NCBI GenBank assembly: GCA_031373665.1
Contig: JANMMZ010000020.1
Span: 22,618 to 86,617, forward strand
Length of the DNA: 64,000 bases
Origin: M3007 sp031373665
GTDB taxonomy: Bacteria; Bacteroidota; Bacteroidia; Chitinophagales; Saprospiraceae
Direction of reading: 5' to 3'
Position numbers and translations under genes: made by a program
Part shown: positions 50,763-59,426 of the stretch, piece by piece
Layout: the number at the start of each line of letters is the position of its first letter
How positions within the stretch are numbered: position 1 is the stretch's first letter
The notes under the pieces: generated by a model
Told to the model about the DNA's origin: nothing
The model's input: the letters and a program-made list of their open reading frames with translations, nothing else
Database searches by the model: none

Positions 50763-51893
50763 ATGCATCTTCATATTATCTCATTTGATATTCCTTATCC
50801 TGCCAACTATGGGGGAGTGATTGTCATATTCAATCAGATTAAGGCCTTACACGAACAGGGTGTAAAAGTAATATTACACTGTTATCAATACGGATCACGT
50901 ACGCCCCAAACCGAGTTGGAGAAATATTGCCATGAGGTATATTACTACCAGCGTAGCCGATCTATTTTTTACCAGATCAGTACTTTGCCATTCATCATGC
51001 GTACCCGTATGCACGGTGCGCTGCTCAAACGCTTGCGCAAAGACAACCATCCTATCCTTTTTGAAGGGATACACACTGCTGCGTGGGTGTGGCATCCACG
51101 TCTCCGCCAAAGACAGAAAATAGTGCGAATGCACAATATCGAATGGCAATATTATGAGGGATTAGCGGAATCTACGTCTGTGATTGAGCCTTTCAAAAAA
51201 GCGTATTTTTTTGCGGAGAGTATCAAACTACAACGCATAGAGCCCAAAGTCGTGCTACACGCAGACGAAATCATCACGATCTCGACCAACGACGAGCACT
51301 ACTACAAAGAGATGAAAGCCAATGTACACTATATTCCAGCTTTCCACCCAAACAAGTCTGTAGAATCATCGCTCGGTAGAGGTGAGTATGTACTGTTTCA
51401 TGGCAAATTGAGTGTACCAGACAATGAGCGTGCAGCCATTTGGCTGATAGAAGAGATATTTGCACATGACCTTGATATACCGTTTGTGATCGCGGGTATG
51501 TCGCCTACGGCTACCCTTAAAGAAGCCGTGGCTCAATACAGTAATGTACAATTGATCGAGAATCCTGATGATGCCCAAATGCGATCCCTTATTTCCAAGG
51601 CGCACATCAACCTATTGGTTACTTTCCAGAACTCTGGGGTGAAAATAAAACTCATCAATGCCCTCTATCGGGGCAGGTTTTGCATTGTCAATGAGAAAAT
51701 GGTCAGTGGATCGGGACTTGAAAAACTTTGCTACGTCCGTAACTCTGCCGTAGCCATCCGTCAGATCATAGAAGCCCTCATCAATGCACCTTTTGAGCAA
51801 AGCCGCATTGATGAAAGGAGCAAAACTCTGGAAACCCTGTATTCTAACACAGAAAGTGCCCAAAAACTGATTCAACTGATTCAGAAAAATTAA
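50763..51893 (+). CDS. Glycosyltransferase (GT4-like)
   Basis: 376 residues beginning with the Rossmann strand MHLHIISFDIPYPANYGGVIVIFNQIKALHEQGVKV, including the Gly-Gly loop of GT-B enzymes. The C-terminal half has VIAGMSPT, then NVQLIENPDDAQMRSLISKAHINLLVTFQNSGVKIKLINALYRGRFCIVN. This is the acceptor/donor-site region where GT4 enzymes have an E-x7-E; the Glu pair is not clear here. It likely transfers a sugar in surface polysaccharide or lipid synthesis. It is followed 76 bases later by mqnE, which has its own promoter. Confidence 0.8.
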   Translation: MHLHIISFDIPYPANYGGVIVIFNQIKALHEQGVKVILHCYQYGSRTPQTELEKYCHEVYYYQRSRSIFYQISTLPFIMRTRMHGALLKRLRKDNHPILFEGIHTAAWVWHPRLRQRQKIVRMHNIEWQYYEGLAESTSVIEPFKKAYFFAESIKLQRIEPKVVLHADEIITISTNDEHYYKEMKANVHYIPAFHPNKSVESSLGRGEYVLFHGKLSVPDNERAAIWLIEEIFAHDLDIPFVIAGMSPTATLKEAVAQYSNVQLIENPDDAQMRSLISKAHINLLVTFQNSGVKIKLINALYRGRFCIVNEKMVSGSGLEKLCYVRNSAVAIRQIIEALINAPFEQSRIDERSKTLETLYSNTESAQKLIQLIQKN

Positions 51894-51957
51894 TTTTCAA
51901 AAAAAATTGAAATATCTGAACAATCGCCCATCATTATCGGTTTCAAGGATATAAAAA

Positions 51958-51965
51958 TACCTTTG
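51958..51965 (+). promoter_or_regulatory. Promoter -7 box of mqnE
   Basis: TACCTTTG ends four bases before the mqnE ATG; a near-leaderless transcript is implied. Confidence 0.5.
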
Positions 51966-51969
51966 AGCG

Positions 51970-53157
51970 ATGTTAGAATTACTTTTAAACGATCCCAGTC
52001 TCAGTGAACAGCACCGAGCGATAGCCCTTAAAGTAACCAATCAAGAGCGGATTACCTTCGAGGAAGGTCTTTTTCTCTATGAGCAAGGCTCTTTGGCCTA
52101 TTTGGGTGCTTTGGCTAATTTTGTCAGGGAGCGCAAAAACGGAAACAAGACTTACTTCAATAGAAATTTTCACATAGAACCTACCAATCTTTGTGTCTAT
52201 GACTGTAAGTTCTGCTCTTACTCGCGCCTCATCAAACAGCGCGATGACCAATCGGCTTGGGCTTACTCTATGGATGATATGCTCGATATTGTGCGCAAAT
52301 ACGATGGTCAGCCAGTCACTGAAGTACATATTGTGGGTGGGGTACTGCCTCAATATGACCTCGCATTTTATGTTGATTTTTTCAAAAAAATAAAGGCGCA
52401 TAGACCTGAACTGCACGTGAAGGCGCTCACGCCAGTGGAATACCATTATATATTTAAGAAGGCAAAAGTAAGTTATGAAGACGGGATGAGCCAGATTAAA
52501 GCATCGGGGGTAGATAGTATGCCCGGTGGTGGAGCCGAAATATTTCACCCTGATATCAGGAAGCAAATAGCCGATGACAAATGTGATGCTGACCAGTGGT
52601 TGCGGATCCATGAGATCTGGCACGAACTCGGGATGCGTTCCAATGCCACCATGCTATATGGACACATAGAGCAGTGGGAACACCGGATTGACCATATGGA
52701 TCGCTTGCGGCAATTGCAAGATAAAACGGGCGGTTTTCAGACCTTTATTCCCTTGAAATTTAGGAATCAAGACAATCAAATGAGCCACATTGCAGAAAGT
52801 ACTGCCGTGGAAGACCTCCGAAACTATGCTATCAGTCGCATATACCTCGACAATTTTGACCATATTAAGGCGTATTGGCCCATGATAGGTCGCCAAACCG
52901 CCCAAATGTCAATGGCCTTTGGCGTAGATGACCTCGACGGCACTATAGATGATACGACTAAGATATATGCGATGGCTGGCTCTGAAGAGCAGCACCCTAC
53001 CCTTAGTACCCAACAATTGGTGGAAATGATTAAACGGGTGAATCGCCAACCCATAGAACGCGACACCCTGTATAATATATTGCAAGACTATACCGAGGTG
53101 GTATTTGAAGAAGATAAACAGTGGCGAGGGTATATTGAACTGCCTGTACTGAATTAA
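51970..53157 (+). CDS. mqnE: Aminofutalosine synthase MqnE (radical SAM)
   Basis: 395 residues with the radical SAM motif CVYDCKFC (Cys75, 79, 82) in the family context NFHIEPTNLCVYDCKFCSYSR, plus EVHIVGGVLP, DSMPGGGAEIF and TFIPLKFRNQDNQM. MqnE joins 3-[(1-carboxyvinyl)oxy]benzoate with S-adenosylmethionine to make aminofutalosine, the second step of the futalosine menaquinone pathway. Other mqn genes are not in the window. It lies 51 bases before the histidine phosphatase gene on the same strand, so cotranscription is possible. Confidence 0.96.
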   Translation: MLELLLNDPSLSEQHRAIALKVTNQERITFEEGLFLYEQGSLAYLGALANFVRERKNGNKTYFNRNFHIEPTNLCVYDCKFCSYSRLIKQRDDQSAWAYSMDDMLDIVRKYDGQPVTEVHIVGGVLPQYDLAFYVDFFKKIKAHRPELHVKALTPVEYHYIFKKAKVSYEDGMSQIKASGVDSMPGGGAEIFHPDIRKQIADDKCDADQWLRIHEIWHELGMRSNATMLYGHIEQWEHRIDHMDRLRQLQDKTGGFQTFIPLKFRNQDNQMSHIAESTAVEDLRNYAISRIYLDNFDHIKAYWPMIGRQTAQMSMAFGVDDLDGTIDDTTKIYAMAGSEEQHPTLSTQQLVEMIKRVNRQPIERDTLYNILQDYTEVVFEEDKQWRGYIELPVLN

Positions 53158-53208
53158 GCCTGAATGGGGGATTTCCAATCAAACCAACAAAAGAAACATT
53201 GCCGAAAT

Positions 53209-53826
53209 ATGAGCGACAAAAAAATATACGTCATCAGACATGGTGAAACAGAATTTAACCGACTTGGTATTGTGCAAGGTAGTGGGGTGGACTCTGATCT
53301 AAATGATGTGGGTAGAGATCAGGCATATAAGTTTTACAAAAACTATAACAACATTAATTTTCAGTTAGTTGTAACCTCTACGCTGAAACGTACCCACCAA
53401 ACGGTACATCGGTTTATTGACGACAGTATCCCTTGGATACAAAACCAACACATCAATGAAATCTGTTGGGGCGATCATGAAGGCAAGATCCCTAATGCAG
53501 AACGGTCGGCAGAGTTCAATACCATGCTAGATGCTTGGCAAAGGTCAGAGTATGACGCTTCATTGCCCAATGGCGAATCAGCCAATCAACTCAGCCACCG
53601 GGTTGCTCTGTTTATTGATTGGGTAAAAGCCCGCCCTGAAGACCATATACTGGTGGCTACCCACGGTCGCACCATGCGTGCCCTTATTACTACCATGAAG
53701 GGCTTATCTCCCTCATCTATGGATGGTACCCCGCACTCTAACACTGGGCTTTACTTGATCCGTCAGCACCAAGGCAATTTTACTTTTGAGTTAGAAAACA
53801 ATACGGATCACCTGTCAAGCGAGTGA
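53209..53826 (+). CDS. Histidine phosphatase family protein (phosphoglycerate-mutase-like)
   Basis: The start MSDKKIYVIRHGETEFNRLG puts the catalytic RHGE motif (His11) at the usual place. The 205-residue product has STLKRTHQT (second phosphate-pocket Arg), EICWGDHEG and the distal catalytic His in VATHGRTMRALI. It dephosphorylates a small phosphorylated metabolite; the exact substrate cannot be read from the sequence. It follows mqnE on the same strand and converges with the DUF1275 gene. Confidence 0.9.
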   Translation: MSDKKIYVIRHGETEFNRLGIVQGSGVDSDLNDVGRDQAYKFYKNYNNINFQLVVTSTLKRTHQTVHRFIDDSIPWIQNQHINEICWGDHEGKIPNAERSAEFNTMLDAWQRSEYDASLPNGESANQLSHRVALFIDWVKARPEDHILVATHGRTMRALITTMKGLSPSSMDGTPHSNTGLYLIRQHQGNFTFELENNTDHLSSE

Positions 53827-53853
53827 AATAGTTGGATTTGGGACTAGGCTGTA

Positions 53854-54570
53854 TCAGAACCTTAAAATATCATGGATGATGACTCCAACAATAATACCCG
53901 CCGGAAAAAAGAAGATTTTAGTTTGTAACTCAGGAAATACGGCTACACTAAACATAGCTCCCATCAAAAAACTGGACATGACGATCACCCGCAGGAGGGC
54001 TTCTCGCTGAATGACCTTCCGCTGCGCACCTTCTGTGTGAAAGATCTCAGCAATATCAACGCCCAATTCATTGACCACACCCGTCATTTGACTGGCCTTG
54101 ATAAGGGAGGAGGTGGTGAGGCTCACCATCGCATTTTGGATACCAATCGAAAAAAGAATGGTGGCTGGAAATACCACTGGATTCATGGTACGTGAAAACG
54201 CATCAGAAAAACCAGTGAAACAAAAAATACCTGCAACCACTGCCAGCGGCAGCAAGTGCAGGTATCTTCTCTTTTTTAATTTTTCACGCTCTACACACCA
54301 TCCTGCAAAGAAACCTCCCAAAAAGAAGGCAAACAGCCATAAAAAAATGGAGCCTGCCGTGTTGAGTTTCCCTTCGTAAAGATCGCGTGCTATTTGTGGC
54401 AACAGTCCTGTGATATTGGTCAGTACGACAGAAAAAGTCATCAGACCTGCATAAATCACAATACCAGAACTAAAAGGATAAATAAAAGCATAGAGCATTT
54501 GCAACTTAAAAGAAAGATTTCGCTTTCTATGAGTTAACATGTCTTCCTCTATATCCTTCTGGTAACTCAT
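53854..54570 (-). CDS. DUF1275 (YoaK-like) membrane protein
   Basis: 238 residues with six membrane helices and the family signature FSIGIQNAMVSLTTSS in the middle. The opening FSSGIVIYAGLMTFSVVLTNITG also matches the family start. DUF1275 proteins are inner-membrane proteins of unknown function. The start codon shares one base with the stop of the upstream DinB gene (TAATG), indicating translational coupling with it. Confidence 0.85.
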   Translation of the reverse strand: MSYQKDIEEDMLTHRKRNLSFKLQMLYAFIYPFSSGIVIYAGLMTFSVVLTNITGLLPQIARDLYEGKLNTAGSIFLWLFAFFLGGFFAGWCVEREKLKKRRYLHLLPLAVVAGIFCFTGFSDAFSRTMNPVVFPATILFSIGIQNAMVSLTTSSLIKASQMTGVVNELGVDIAEIFHTEGAQRKVIQREALLRVIVMSSFLMGAMFSVAVFPELQTKIFFFPAGIIVGVIIHDILRF

Positions 54571-55979
54571 TAGTTGCCTTTTATAGTTTTCGTTTTTGCA
54601 GTCCTAGCCAAATTCATACGATCGCGAGCAGCCTGTTTTTGCTCCTCTGACAGGGGTGCCCTAGTCTTTTTTTCTTTGACAACCTTCACCTTGGGAGCAG
54701 TCGTCTTGGCCACAGATTTCACAGCGCGTACTGCTTTGGTAGTGGTTTTCGGCTCTTTTTGCTTAGGTGCTGGGGTGATGGGCGCAGTACCATCATTATT
54801 AGCACCAACTAGATCAGTGGTAGCAGGTTTAGGCTTAGGCCCTCTTTTCTTAGGCGTCAGATCTGTGGTTGCTGTGCCAGTATCGGTAGTTGCGGCCAGG
54901 CCGGTTGTAGCCGGTTTAGGCTTAGGCCCTCTTTTCTTAGGTGTCACATCGGTGGTTGCTGTACCACTATCAGTAGTAGCGGCCACATCGGTAGTAGCAG
55001 GTTTAGATTTAGGGCCTGATTTCCCTTTTGAGCCAGCGGCCTTTGCAGTACCTTCGGGTTTAGGCTTAGGGCCTCTTTTCTTATAAGCCAGATCAGTGGT
55101 TGCTGCACCAGTATCGGTAGTTGCGACTACATCGGCAGTAGCAGATTTTGGTTTAGGTCCTGGTTTTCCTTTTGTACCAGCGGCCTTTGCAGTACCTTCG
55201 GGTTTAGGCTTAGAGCCTTTTTTCTTGGGAGCCAGATCGGTGGTTGTACCATTATCAGTGGAAGCGGCAACGTCAGCGATAGCAACCTTAGGTTTAGGCC
55301 CTGGTTTTCCTTTTGTGCCAGTGGCTTTAACCTTAGATTCTGCTTTGGGCTTAGGGGCTTTTTCCTTAGGTGCAGTAGATTTTAACTTCGCTGTTATTTC
55401 TTCTTTTTTAAGGATAATAATTACCTTTTTGCCAGACTTTTTACTCGGTTTTTTACTGTCTGTTACCAACTTGATATGTGCTAAATGGTGCTCGCAATGC
55501 CAAGTGTACAGTGCTATGATTTCTGGCATAGACATAGTACGCTTGCTGCCCGGGTGGTAATAGGTTTTGGCTAAATCCGCTTCGGAGAGCGATTCTAAAA
55601 ACATGATCCACCGCTGATGCAAGGCAGAAAGCAATTTCACCGATATTTTTACAGATCCATGTTTTCCATCTTCTGTTTCTGCCCATGCTACCTCATCGTA
55701 AGGCTTAATGGTGGGATTGGTTTCTGTCACCGCCAATTTCATCCTAATATAGGCGTTCATGTGGCTATCAGCAAGGTGGTGTATGACTTGTCTAACTGAC
55801 CAACCTCCGGGTCGGTATTTTTTTTCCAATTCACCACCACTCAATTTGACCAAAGTCTTTTTCAACTCTTTTGGAAATCGCTCAATGACCTTGATGTGTT
55901 TTCTTGTTTCTGCCAAAGAGTATTTTTGGCCATACTCAAATTTTCCAATTGGGTATTGTAATATTTCTAGATCTTTCAT
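54570..55979 (-). CDS. DinB/YfiT-like putative metal-dependent protein with long histone-H1-like tail
   Basis: 469 residues. Residues 1-172 form a DinB/YfiT four-helix domain with likely metal ligands His67/His68 (VIHHLADSH) and His164/His168 (HCEHHLAHI), as in bacillithiol-transferase-like proteins. Residues 173-469 are a Lys/Ala/Pro/Thr tail with repeats: KGKPGPKPK (223-231, 270-278), RGPKPKPEGTAKAAG (302-316) and KKRGPKPKPATT (348-359, 377-388). The KRGPKPKP units resemble AT-hooks and the whole tail resembles bacterial H1-like DNA-binding tails. A basic C-terminal helix ends it. It is coupled to the DUF1275 gene. The fusion is unusual, and DNA binding is inferred. Confidence 0.85.
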   Translation of the reverse strand: MKDLEILQYPIGKFEYGQKYSLAETRKHIKVIERFPKELKKTLVKLSGGELEKKYRPGGWSVRQVIHHLADSHMNAYIRMKLAVTETNPTIKPYDEVAWAETEDGKHGSVKISVKLLSALHQRWIMFLESLSEADLAKTYYHPGSKRTMSMPEIIALYTWHCEHHLAHIKLVTDSKKPSKKSGKKVIIILKKEEITAKLKSTAPKEKAPKPKAESKVKATGTKGKPGPKPKVAIADVAASTDNGTTTDLAPKKKGSKPKPEGTAKAAGTKGKPGPKPKSATADVVATTDTGAATTDLAYKKRGPKPKPEGTAKAAGSKGKSGPKSKPATTDVAATTDSGTATTDVTPKKRGPKPKPATTGLAATTDTGTATTDLTPKKRGPKPKPATTDLVGANNDGTAPITPAPKQKEPKTTTKAVRAVKSVAKTTAPKVKVVKEKKTRAPLSEEQKQAARDRMNLARTAKTKTIKGN

Positions 55980-56000
55980 GTAAAAAAAATTAATGTGATT

Positions 56001-56027
56001 TTAGTAACGGCGAAATAATAATTCATT
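56001..56027 (+). repeat. Stop-codon-associated dispersed motif, copy 5
   Basis: TTAGTAACGGCGAAATAATA and ATTCATT, two bases from the alkA stop. The first 15 bases equal copy 2. Confidence 0.55.
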
Positions 56028-56028
56028 T

Positions 56029-56637
56029 TTACACCGTGTCTTTATATCGCCAGATATACCTAGAGGCCACTGTTCGGTAGGGCCGCCAAGGTTCTGCCAT
56101 TTCTATCATTTTTTGTTTGAGTAATTTAGGGTTTGAAGCGTCGAGATCAAACAATTTGATCATGCCTTGTTGAATGCCTAAATCATCTACAGGGAGAATA
56201 TCCAAACGACCGAACGTAAACATCAACAGCATTTCGACTGTCCATTTACCAACGCCTTTGATTTGTGTTAAAAACGCAATAATTTCATCATCCGACATAG
56301 AATCCCACTGTTTATGTTCTATTTGGTGCTCCAAAGAAAAGCGCGCAACGTTTTGTAAATAATTGGCTTTCTGATATGAGAGCCCTACCCCGCGCAAGAT
56401 TTCAATATCAAGGGCCAATAATTTATCAGGATCAGGGTATTGGTCGGGGAATAACGTTAAGAAACGGGCAAAAATTACATCTGCCACCTTTACACTCAAT
56501 TGTTGTGATACAATTGATTCTAACAAATTAAAATAAATTTTGTTCGAGACTTTCATCTCAAATGCATCTATTTGGTCAATTAACCCTTTAATATTGGGTT
56601 CAAGGCGCAGGTGCGCAATAGCATCGTTTAAATTCAT
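56029..56637 (-). CDS. DNA-3-methyladenine glycosylase II (AlkA-like, HhH-GPD)
   Basis: The start at MNLNDAIAHL (nine codons after an upstream in-frame ATG) is preceded by TTTACTTTGCGCC, a promoter-like box. The 202-residue protein has SIVSQQLSVKVADVI, the helix-hairpin-helix LTQIKGVGKWTVEMLLMF (about 123-140) and the catalytic Asp in LPVDDLGI (Asp152). It removes alkylated purines to start base excision repair. Length is that of the short bacterial AlkA type without the N-terminal TBP-like domain. It is divergent from the GCS2-CBS gene. Confidence 0.92.
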   Translation of the reverse strand: MNLNDAIAHLRLEPNIKGLIDQIDAFEMKVSNKIYFNLLESIVSQQLSVKVADVIFARFLTLFPDQYPDPDKLLALDIEILRGVGLSYQKANYLQNVARFSLEHQIEHKQWDSMSDDEIIAFLTQIKGVGKWTVEMLLMFTFGRLDILPVDDLGIQQGMIKLFDLDASNPKLLKQKMIEMAEPWRPYRTVASRYIWRYKDTV

Positions 56638-56733
56638 GGCGCAAAGTAAATTGTTTTGTTGCAAATTAAATTAATTAAGTAATATTGCCCTGCGAAAATT
56701 AATATTAGAAACGAACATAAAACACATCGCTAT

Positions 56734-58653
56734 ATGGGATTCCAAAAAGTAAATACGCTCGAGAGCAAAACTGAAATGCAGCAATTTGTGCAAAGTTTGC
56801 TCAATGACGTTCAGGCATTCGAATACATGCTCGCCAATGATTGGTTTGAGTCTGACATTATTAGAATCGGAGCCGAGCAAGAAATGTGCCTAGTGCACAA
56901 CAAAACACTGAAGCCAGCCTGTATCAACATGGAGGTGCTGGAGCACCTTAAAGACATGCCTTGGTGCGTCACAGAATTGGCGAAGTTCAATTTGGAAACC
57001 AACCTAAGCCCAAGGGAGTTTACAGGCGATTGTCTGAGCCAAATGGAGGCTGAAAACGTGGACTATCTCAGCATTATCCAAAAGGTGCTGGATAAGTTTG
57101 ATGCCAGCATCGTGCTCTGTGGGATACTGCCCACCTTGCGCAAACACGACTTGGAGATGCACAACTTGACACCCAAAGATCGGTATTTTGCGCTCATGGC
57201 CGCCATTCAAAAACATCTTTTGGGTTCTTCTTTTGAGTTGCGGGTAGAAGGTATTGATGAATTGTTGGTCAAACACGATTCTCCTTTGTTGGAGGCTTGC
57301 AATACTAGTTTTCAGGTGCATTTGCAGGTAACACCCAAGGATTTTGTCAAAATGTACAATATTTCACAAGCCTTAGCGGCACCAGTGACGGCCATTTCGG
57401 CCAACTCTCCATTGGTGTTTGGGCGCAGGCTTTGGCACGAAACGCGGATTGCGCTATTTCAGCAGAGTTTGGATACACGTACCACCCACGATCATATGCG
57501 CGAGCGGTTACCAAGGGTCAATTTTGGGTCAGGGTGGCTCAAAGGCGACATCACACAAATATATAAAGAAGATATTAGCCGATTCCGAGTATTGTTGGCG
57601 GGTGCTATTGAAGAAGATTCATTGGAGATGGTCAAAGCAGGGATCACCCCCAAATTGCGTGCCCTTCAAATACACAACTCTACGGTATATCGCTGGAATC
57701 GCCCTTGCTATGGTATATCGCCCAATGGAAAACCGCATTTGCGGATTGAAAACCGCGTCATGCCGGCTGGCCCTAGTTCTGTAGATGCGGTGGCCAATGC
57801 TGCATTCTGGTTGGGTTGTATGACTGCCATGGGCGATCAATATGAAGATATTACCAAGCATATTGATTTTGTTGACGTACGCGACAATTTCTTGAAATCT
57901 GCCAAATTTGGTATTGATACTACTTTCACTTGGTTGAAGGATCGAAAAATACCAGTGACTGAACTTATCTTGAAAGAATTGTTGCCATTGGCTAGAGAAG
58001 GCTTGAAAAGTCGCAAAGTCAAATCAGCCGATATCAGCAAATACATGGATATTATAGAGGCTCGCGCCAAAGAACATAAAACGGGGGCTCGTTGGGCATT
58101 GCGGACATTCACCGCACTGAAAAAAGAGGTCACCAACGATGAAGCATTGACGGCTGTGACGGCTGCTATTATTAAAAATCAAAAACTGAATAAGCCTGTG
58201 CATACTTGGAAAGAAGCAACGGTGGCCGATTTGGATAATTGGCATCCTTCAAAAATTAAATGTGAAGAGTTCATGTCAACGGATCTTTTCACCGTGCAAA
58301 AAGATGATGTAATTGGCCTAGTGGCACAAATCATGGATTGGCGTAAAATCCGATATATGCCGGTAGAAAACAGTAAGAGCGAGTTGGTCGGTCTTATCTC
58401 TTCGCGGCTCCTCTTGCGCCATTTTGCAAAGCACAACGAACTCACGGAAGACAAAGACGTCACGGTGAAAGATATTATGATCGAAAAACCGATTACTGTG
58501 ACTCCAGAGACTTCGATACTGACAGCCATGAATAAAATGCGCGATCACCACATCGGTTGTTTGCCGGTGGTTCAAGGCAAAGAGTTGGTCGGTATCATCA
58601 CGGAGATGGACTTTTTGCGCATTACTTCTAGGTTGTTGGAGCGGGTGGATTAA
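56734..58653 (+). CDS. GCS2-family carboxylate-amine ligase fused to a CBS-domain pair
   Basis: 639 residues. About 1-440 is a glutamate-cysteine ligase 2-like domain: GAEQEMCLV (acidic metal/ATP residues), LCGILPTLR, ELRVEGIDELL, SFQVHLQVTP, SANSPLVFGRRLWHETRIALF and HLRIENRVMPAGPS. A helical linker follows. About 515-635 is a tandem CBS pair (MSTDLFTVQKDDVIG, MIEKPITVTPETSILTAM) that may sense adenine nucleotides. The reaction is ATP-dependent peptide-like ligation; the substrate pair is not known. The gene is alone here. The amidotransferase at 8.8 kb might be a distant partner (speculative). Its stop lies in a copy of the dispersed motif. Confidence 0.88.
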   Translation: MGFQKVNTLESKTEMQQFVQSLLNDVQAFEYMLANDWFESDIIRIGAEQEMCLVHNKTLKPACINMEVLEHLKDMPWCVTELAKFNLETNLSPREFTGDCLSQMEAENVDYLSIIQKVLDKFDASIVLCGILPTLRKHDLEMHNLTPKDRYFALMAAIQKHLLGSSFELRVEGIDELLVKHDSPLLEACNTSFQVHLQVTPKDFVKMYNISQALAAPVTAISANSPLVFGRRLWHETRIALFQQSLDTRTTHDHMRERLPRVNFGSGWLKGDITQIYKEDISRFRVLLAGAIEEDSLEMVKAGITPKLRALQIHNSTVYRWNRPCYGISPNGKPHLRIENRVMPAGPSSVDAVANAAFWLGCMTAMGDQYEDITKHIDFVDVRDNFLKSAKFGIDTTFTWLKDRKIPVTELILKELLPLAREGLKSRKVKSADISKYMDIIEARAKEHKTGARWALRTFTALKKEVTNDEALTAVTAAIIKNQKLNKPVHTWKEATVADLDNWHPSKIKCEEFMSTDLFTVQKDDVIGLVAQIMDWRKIRYMPVENSKSELVGLISSRLLLRHFAKHNELTEDKDVTVKDIMIEKPITVTPETSILTAMNKMRDHHIGCLPVVQGKELVGIITEMDFLRITSRLLERVD

Positions 58654-58670
58654 GTAACGGTATTAATAGG
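58650..58670 (+). repeat. Stop-codon-associated dispersed motif, copy 6
   Basis: TTAAGTAACGGTATTAATAG; the TAA is the stop of the GCS2-CBS gene. Only the first half of the motif is well kept. Confidence 0.45.
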
Positions 58671-58709
58671 GGGTAGATTCATTTATCTATCCCAATGTCG
58701 TTAAGTTAA

Positions 58710-58727
58710 TTCTACTTTGGCACTTTA
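58710..58727 (+). repeat. Dispersed 18-mer, outer left end of the fold-back region
   Basis: TTCTACTTTGGCACTTTA; found inverted at 59372-59389 and again before dnaJ (15200). Confidence 0.45.
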
Positions 58728-58785
58728 GAAAAATCAGGAATACTGGGTCACCAAATTCTAGTATGACTTTTATTGGTAAAAGGCT

Positions 58786-58814
58786 GTTGCCATTTACCCT
58801 ACTTCAATGGCCTT
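58786..58814 (+). repeat. Dispersed repeat shared with 44487-44515
   Basis: GTTGCCATTTACCCTACTTC and on; two substitutions relative to the copy near 44.5 kb. Confidence 0.5.
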
Positions 58815-58825
58815 ATATAAATTCC

Positions 58826-58976
58826 GACGGAGCGCTCAAAAAATGCGGCCGCAGGCAAAATTTGGTTTTTTAAAAACTGTCAGAGCCATGACTAGGTACT
58901 GAGGCATAGCCTCCGATCAATCATTCGGCGAGTTTTTTAAAAAGGCAAATTTTAGCATTTTTTGAGCAGCGGAGTC
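58826..58976. repeat. Imperfect fold-back element 1
   Basis: The left arm (58826-58877) contains GCTCAAAAAATGC, AAATTTGG and TTTTTTAAAAACT. The right arm (58929-58976) contains the same words inverted (GAGTTTTTTAAAAA, AAATTTTAGC, GCATTTTTTGAGC). The loop is about 50 bases. No gene is visible. A short minus-strand frame inside it is not credible as a gene. Confidence 0.6.
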
Positions 58977-58990
58977 GTGGAATTTCTACA

Positions 58991-59153
58991 AGAACCTGTT
59001 TTAAGCCTCTGCTGAGGTGAAAAAGTTTGGATTTTGAGTATAGATAAAATTCATTTTTTAGTGAATAGTGGTATCTATTCGCTAAAAAATGGATCAGATA
59101 TAGACTCATAAATACGAGCCTTTTCAACCAGTAAGAGGTTTAAAACAGGTTCT
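58991..59153. repeat. Imperfect fold-back element 2 (MITE-like, 163 bp)
   Basis: The two 79-base halves are reverse complements along their whole length with only a six-base centre. The ends are AGAACCTGTTTTAAGCCTCT and AGAGGTTTAAAACAGGTTCT. Near the centre, TTCATTTTTTAGTGAATAG pairs with CTATTCGCTAAAAAATGG. About three quarters of positions pair. The whole could fold as one long hairpin in DNA or RNA. Confidence 0.75.
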
Positions 59154-59426
59154 AGGCCAAGTCTTTTGGATACACTTTTTTGACGAAAAAAGTGACGAAA
59201 GCAAGGAAGCCTGTAGTGATCTTGGTAAACTGAAAATTAACCCCTATCAAGACTGAAAAAGCAACAGAAATACTTGATTTTTAGTTAGTTTGGCTTGTGT
59301 AGTTGTCTCCCCACGCCCAAAAGCGTGGTGCGACATGACAAATCGAGGGAAAGGTATGGGTTCAACATCGCTAGAGTGCCAAAGTAGAAAATAAAAACAT
59401 TAATTAAAGTAGCTATACATACATAC
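59154..59426. other. Rest of the gene-free region before the porin gene
   Basis: Contains a small stem CACTTTTTTGACGAAAAAAGTG (about 59174-59195), a second stem CCACGCCCAAAAGCGTGG (about 59311-59328), and the inverted 18-mer at 59372-59389. No gene was recognised. Confidence 0.5.
59372..59389 (-). repeat. Dispersed 18-mer, outer right end of the fold-back region
   Basis: The minus strand reads TTCTACTTTGGCACTCTA, one base from the copy at 58710; the two copies face each other across about 660 bases. Confidence 0.45.

Noticed and set aside
54800..55330. Regular DNA repeats that could be mistaken for a CRISPR array
   Set aside because: The repeats are in frame and encode the Lys/Pro/Ala tail; spacing is irregular and spacers are also repetitive.
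54574..55560. Two long plus-strand frames opposite the DinB tail, rich in Val/Leu/Gly repeats
   Set aside because: They mirror the repetitive codons of the H1-like tail on the other strand and have no independent start signals.
58921..59127. A 68-codon minus-strand frame in the fold-back region
   Set aside because: It runs through both arms of the inverted repeats, has no promoter or domain and looks like a chance frame.
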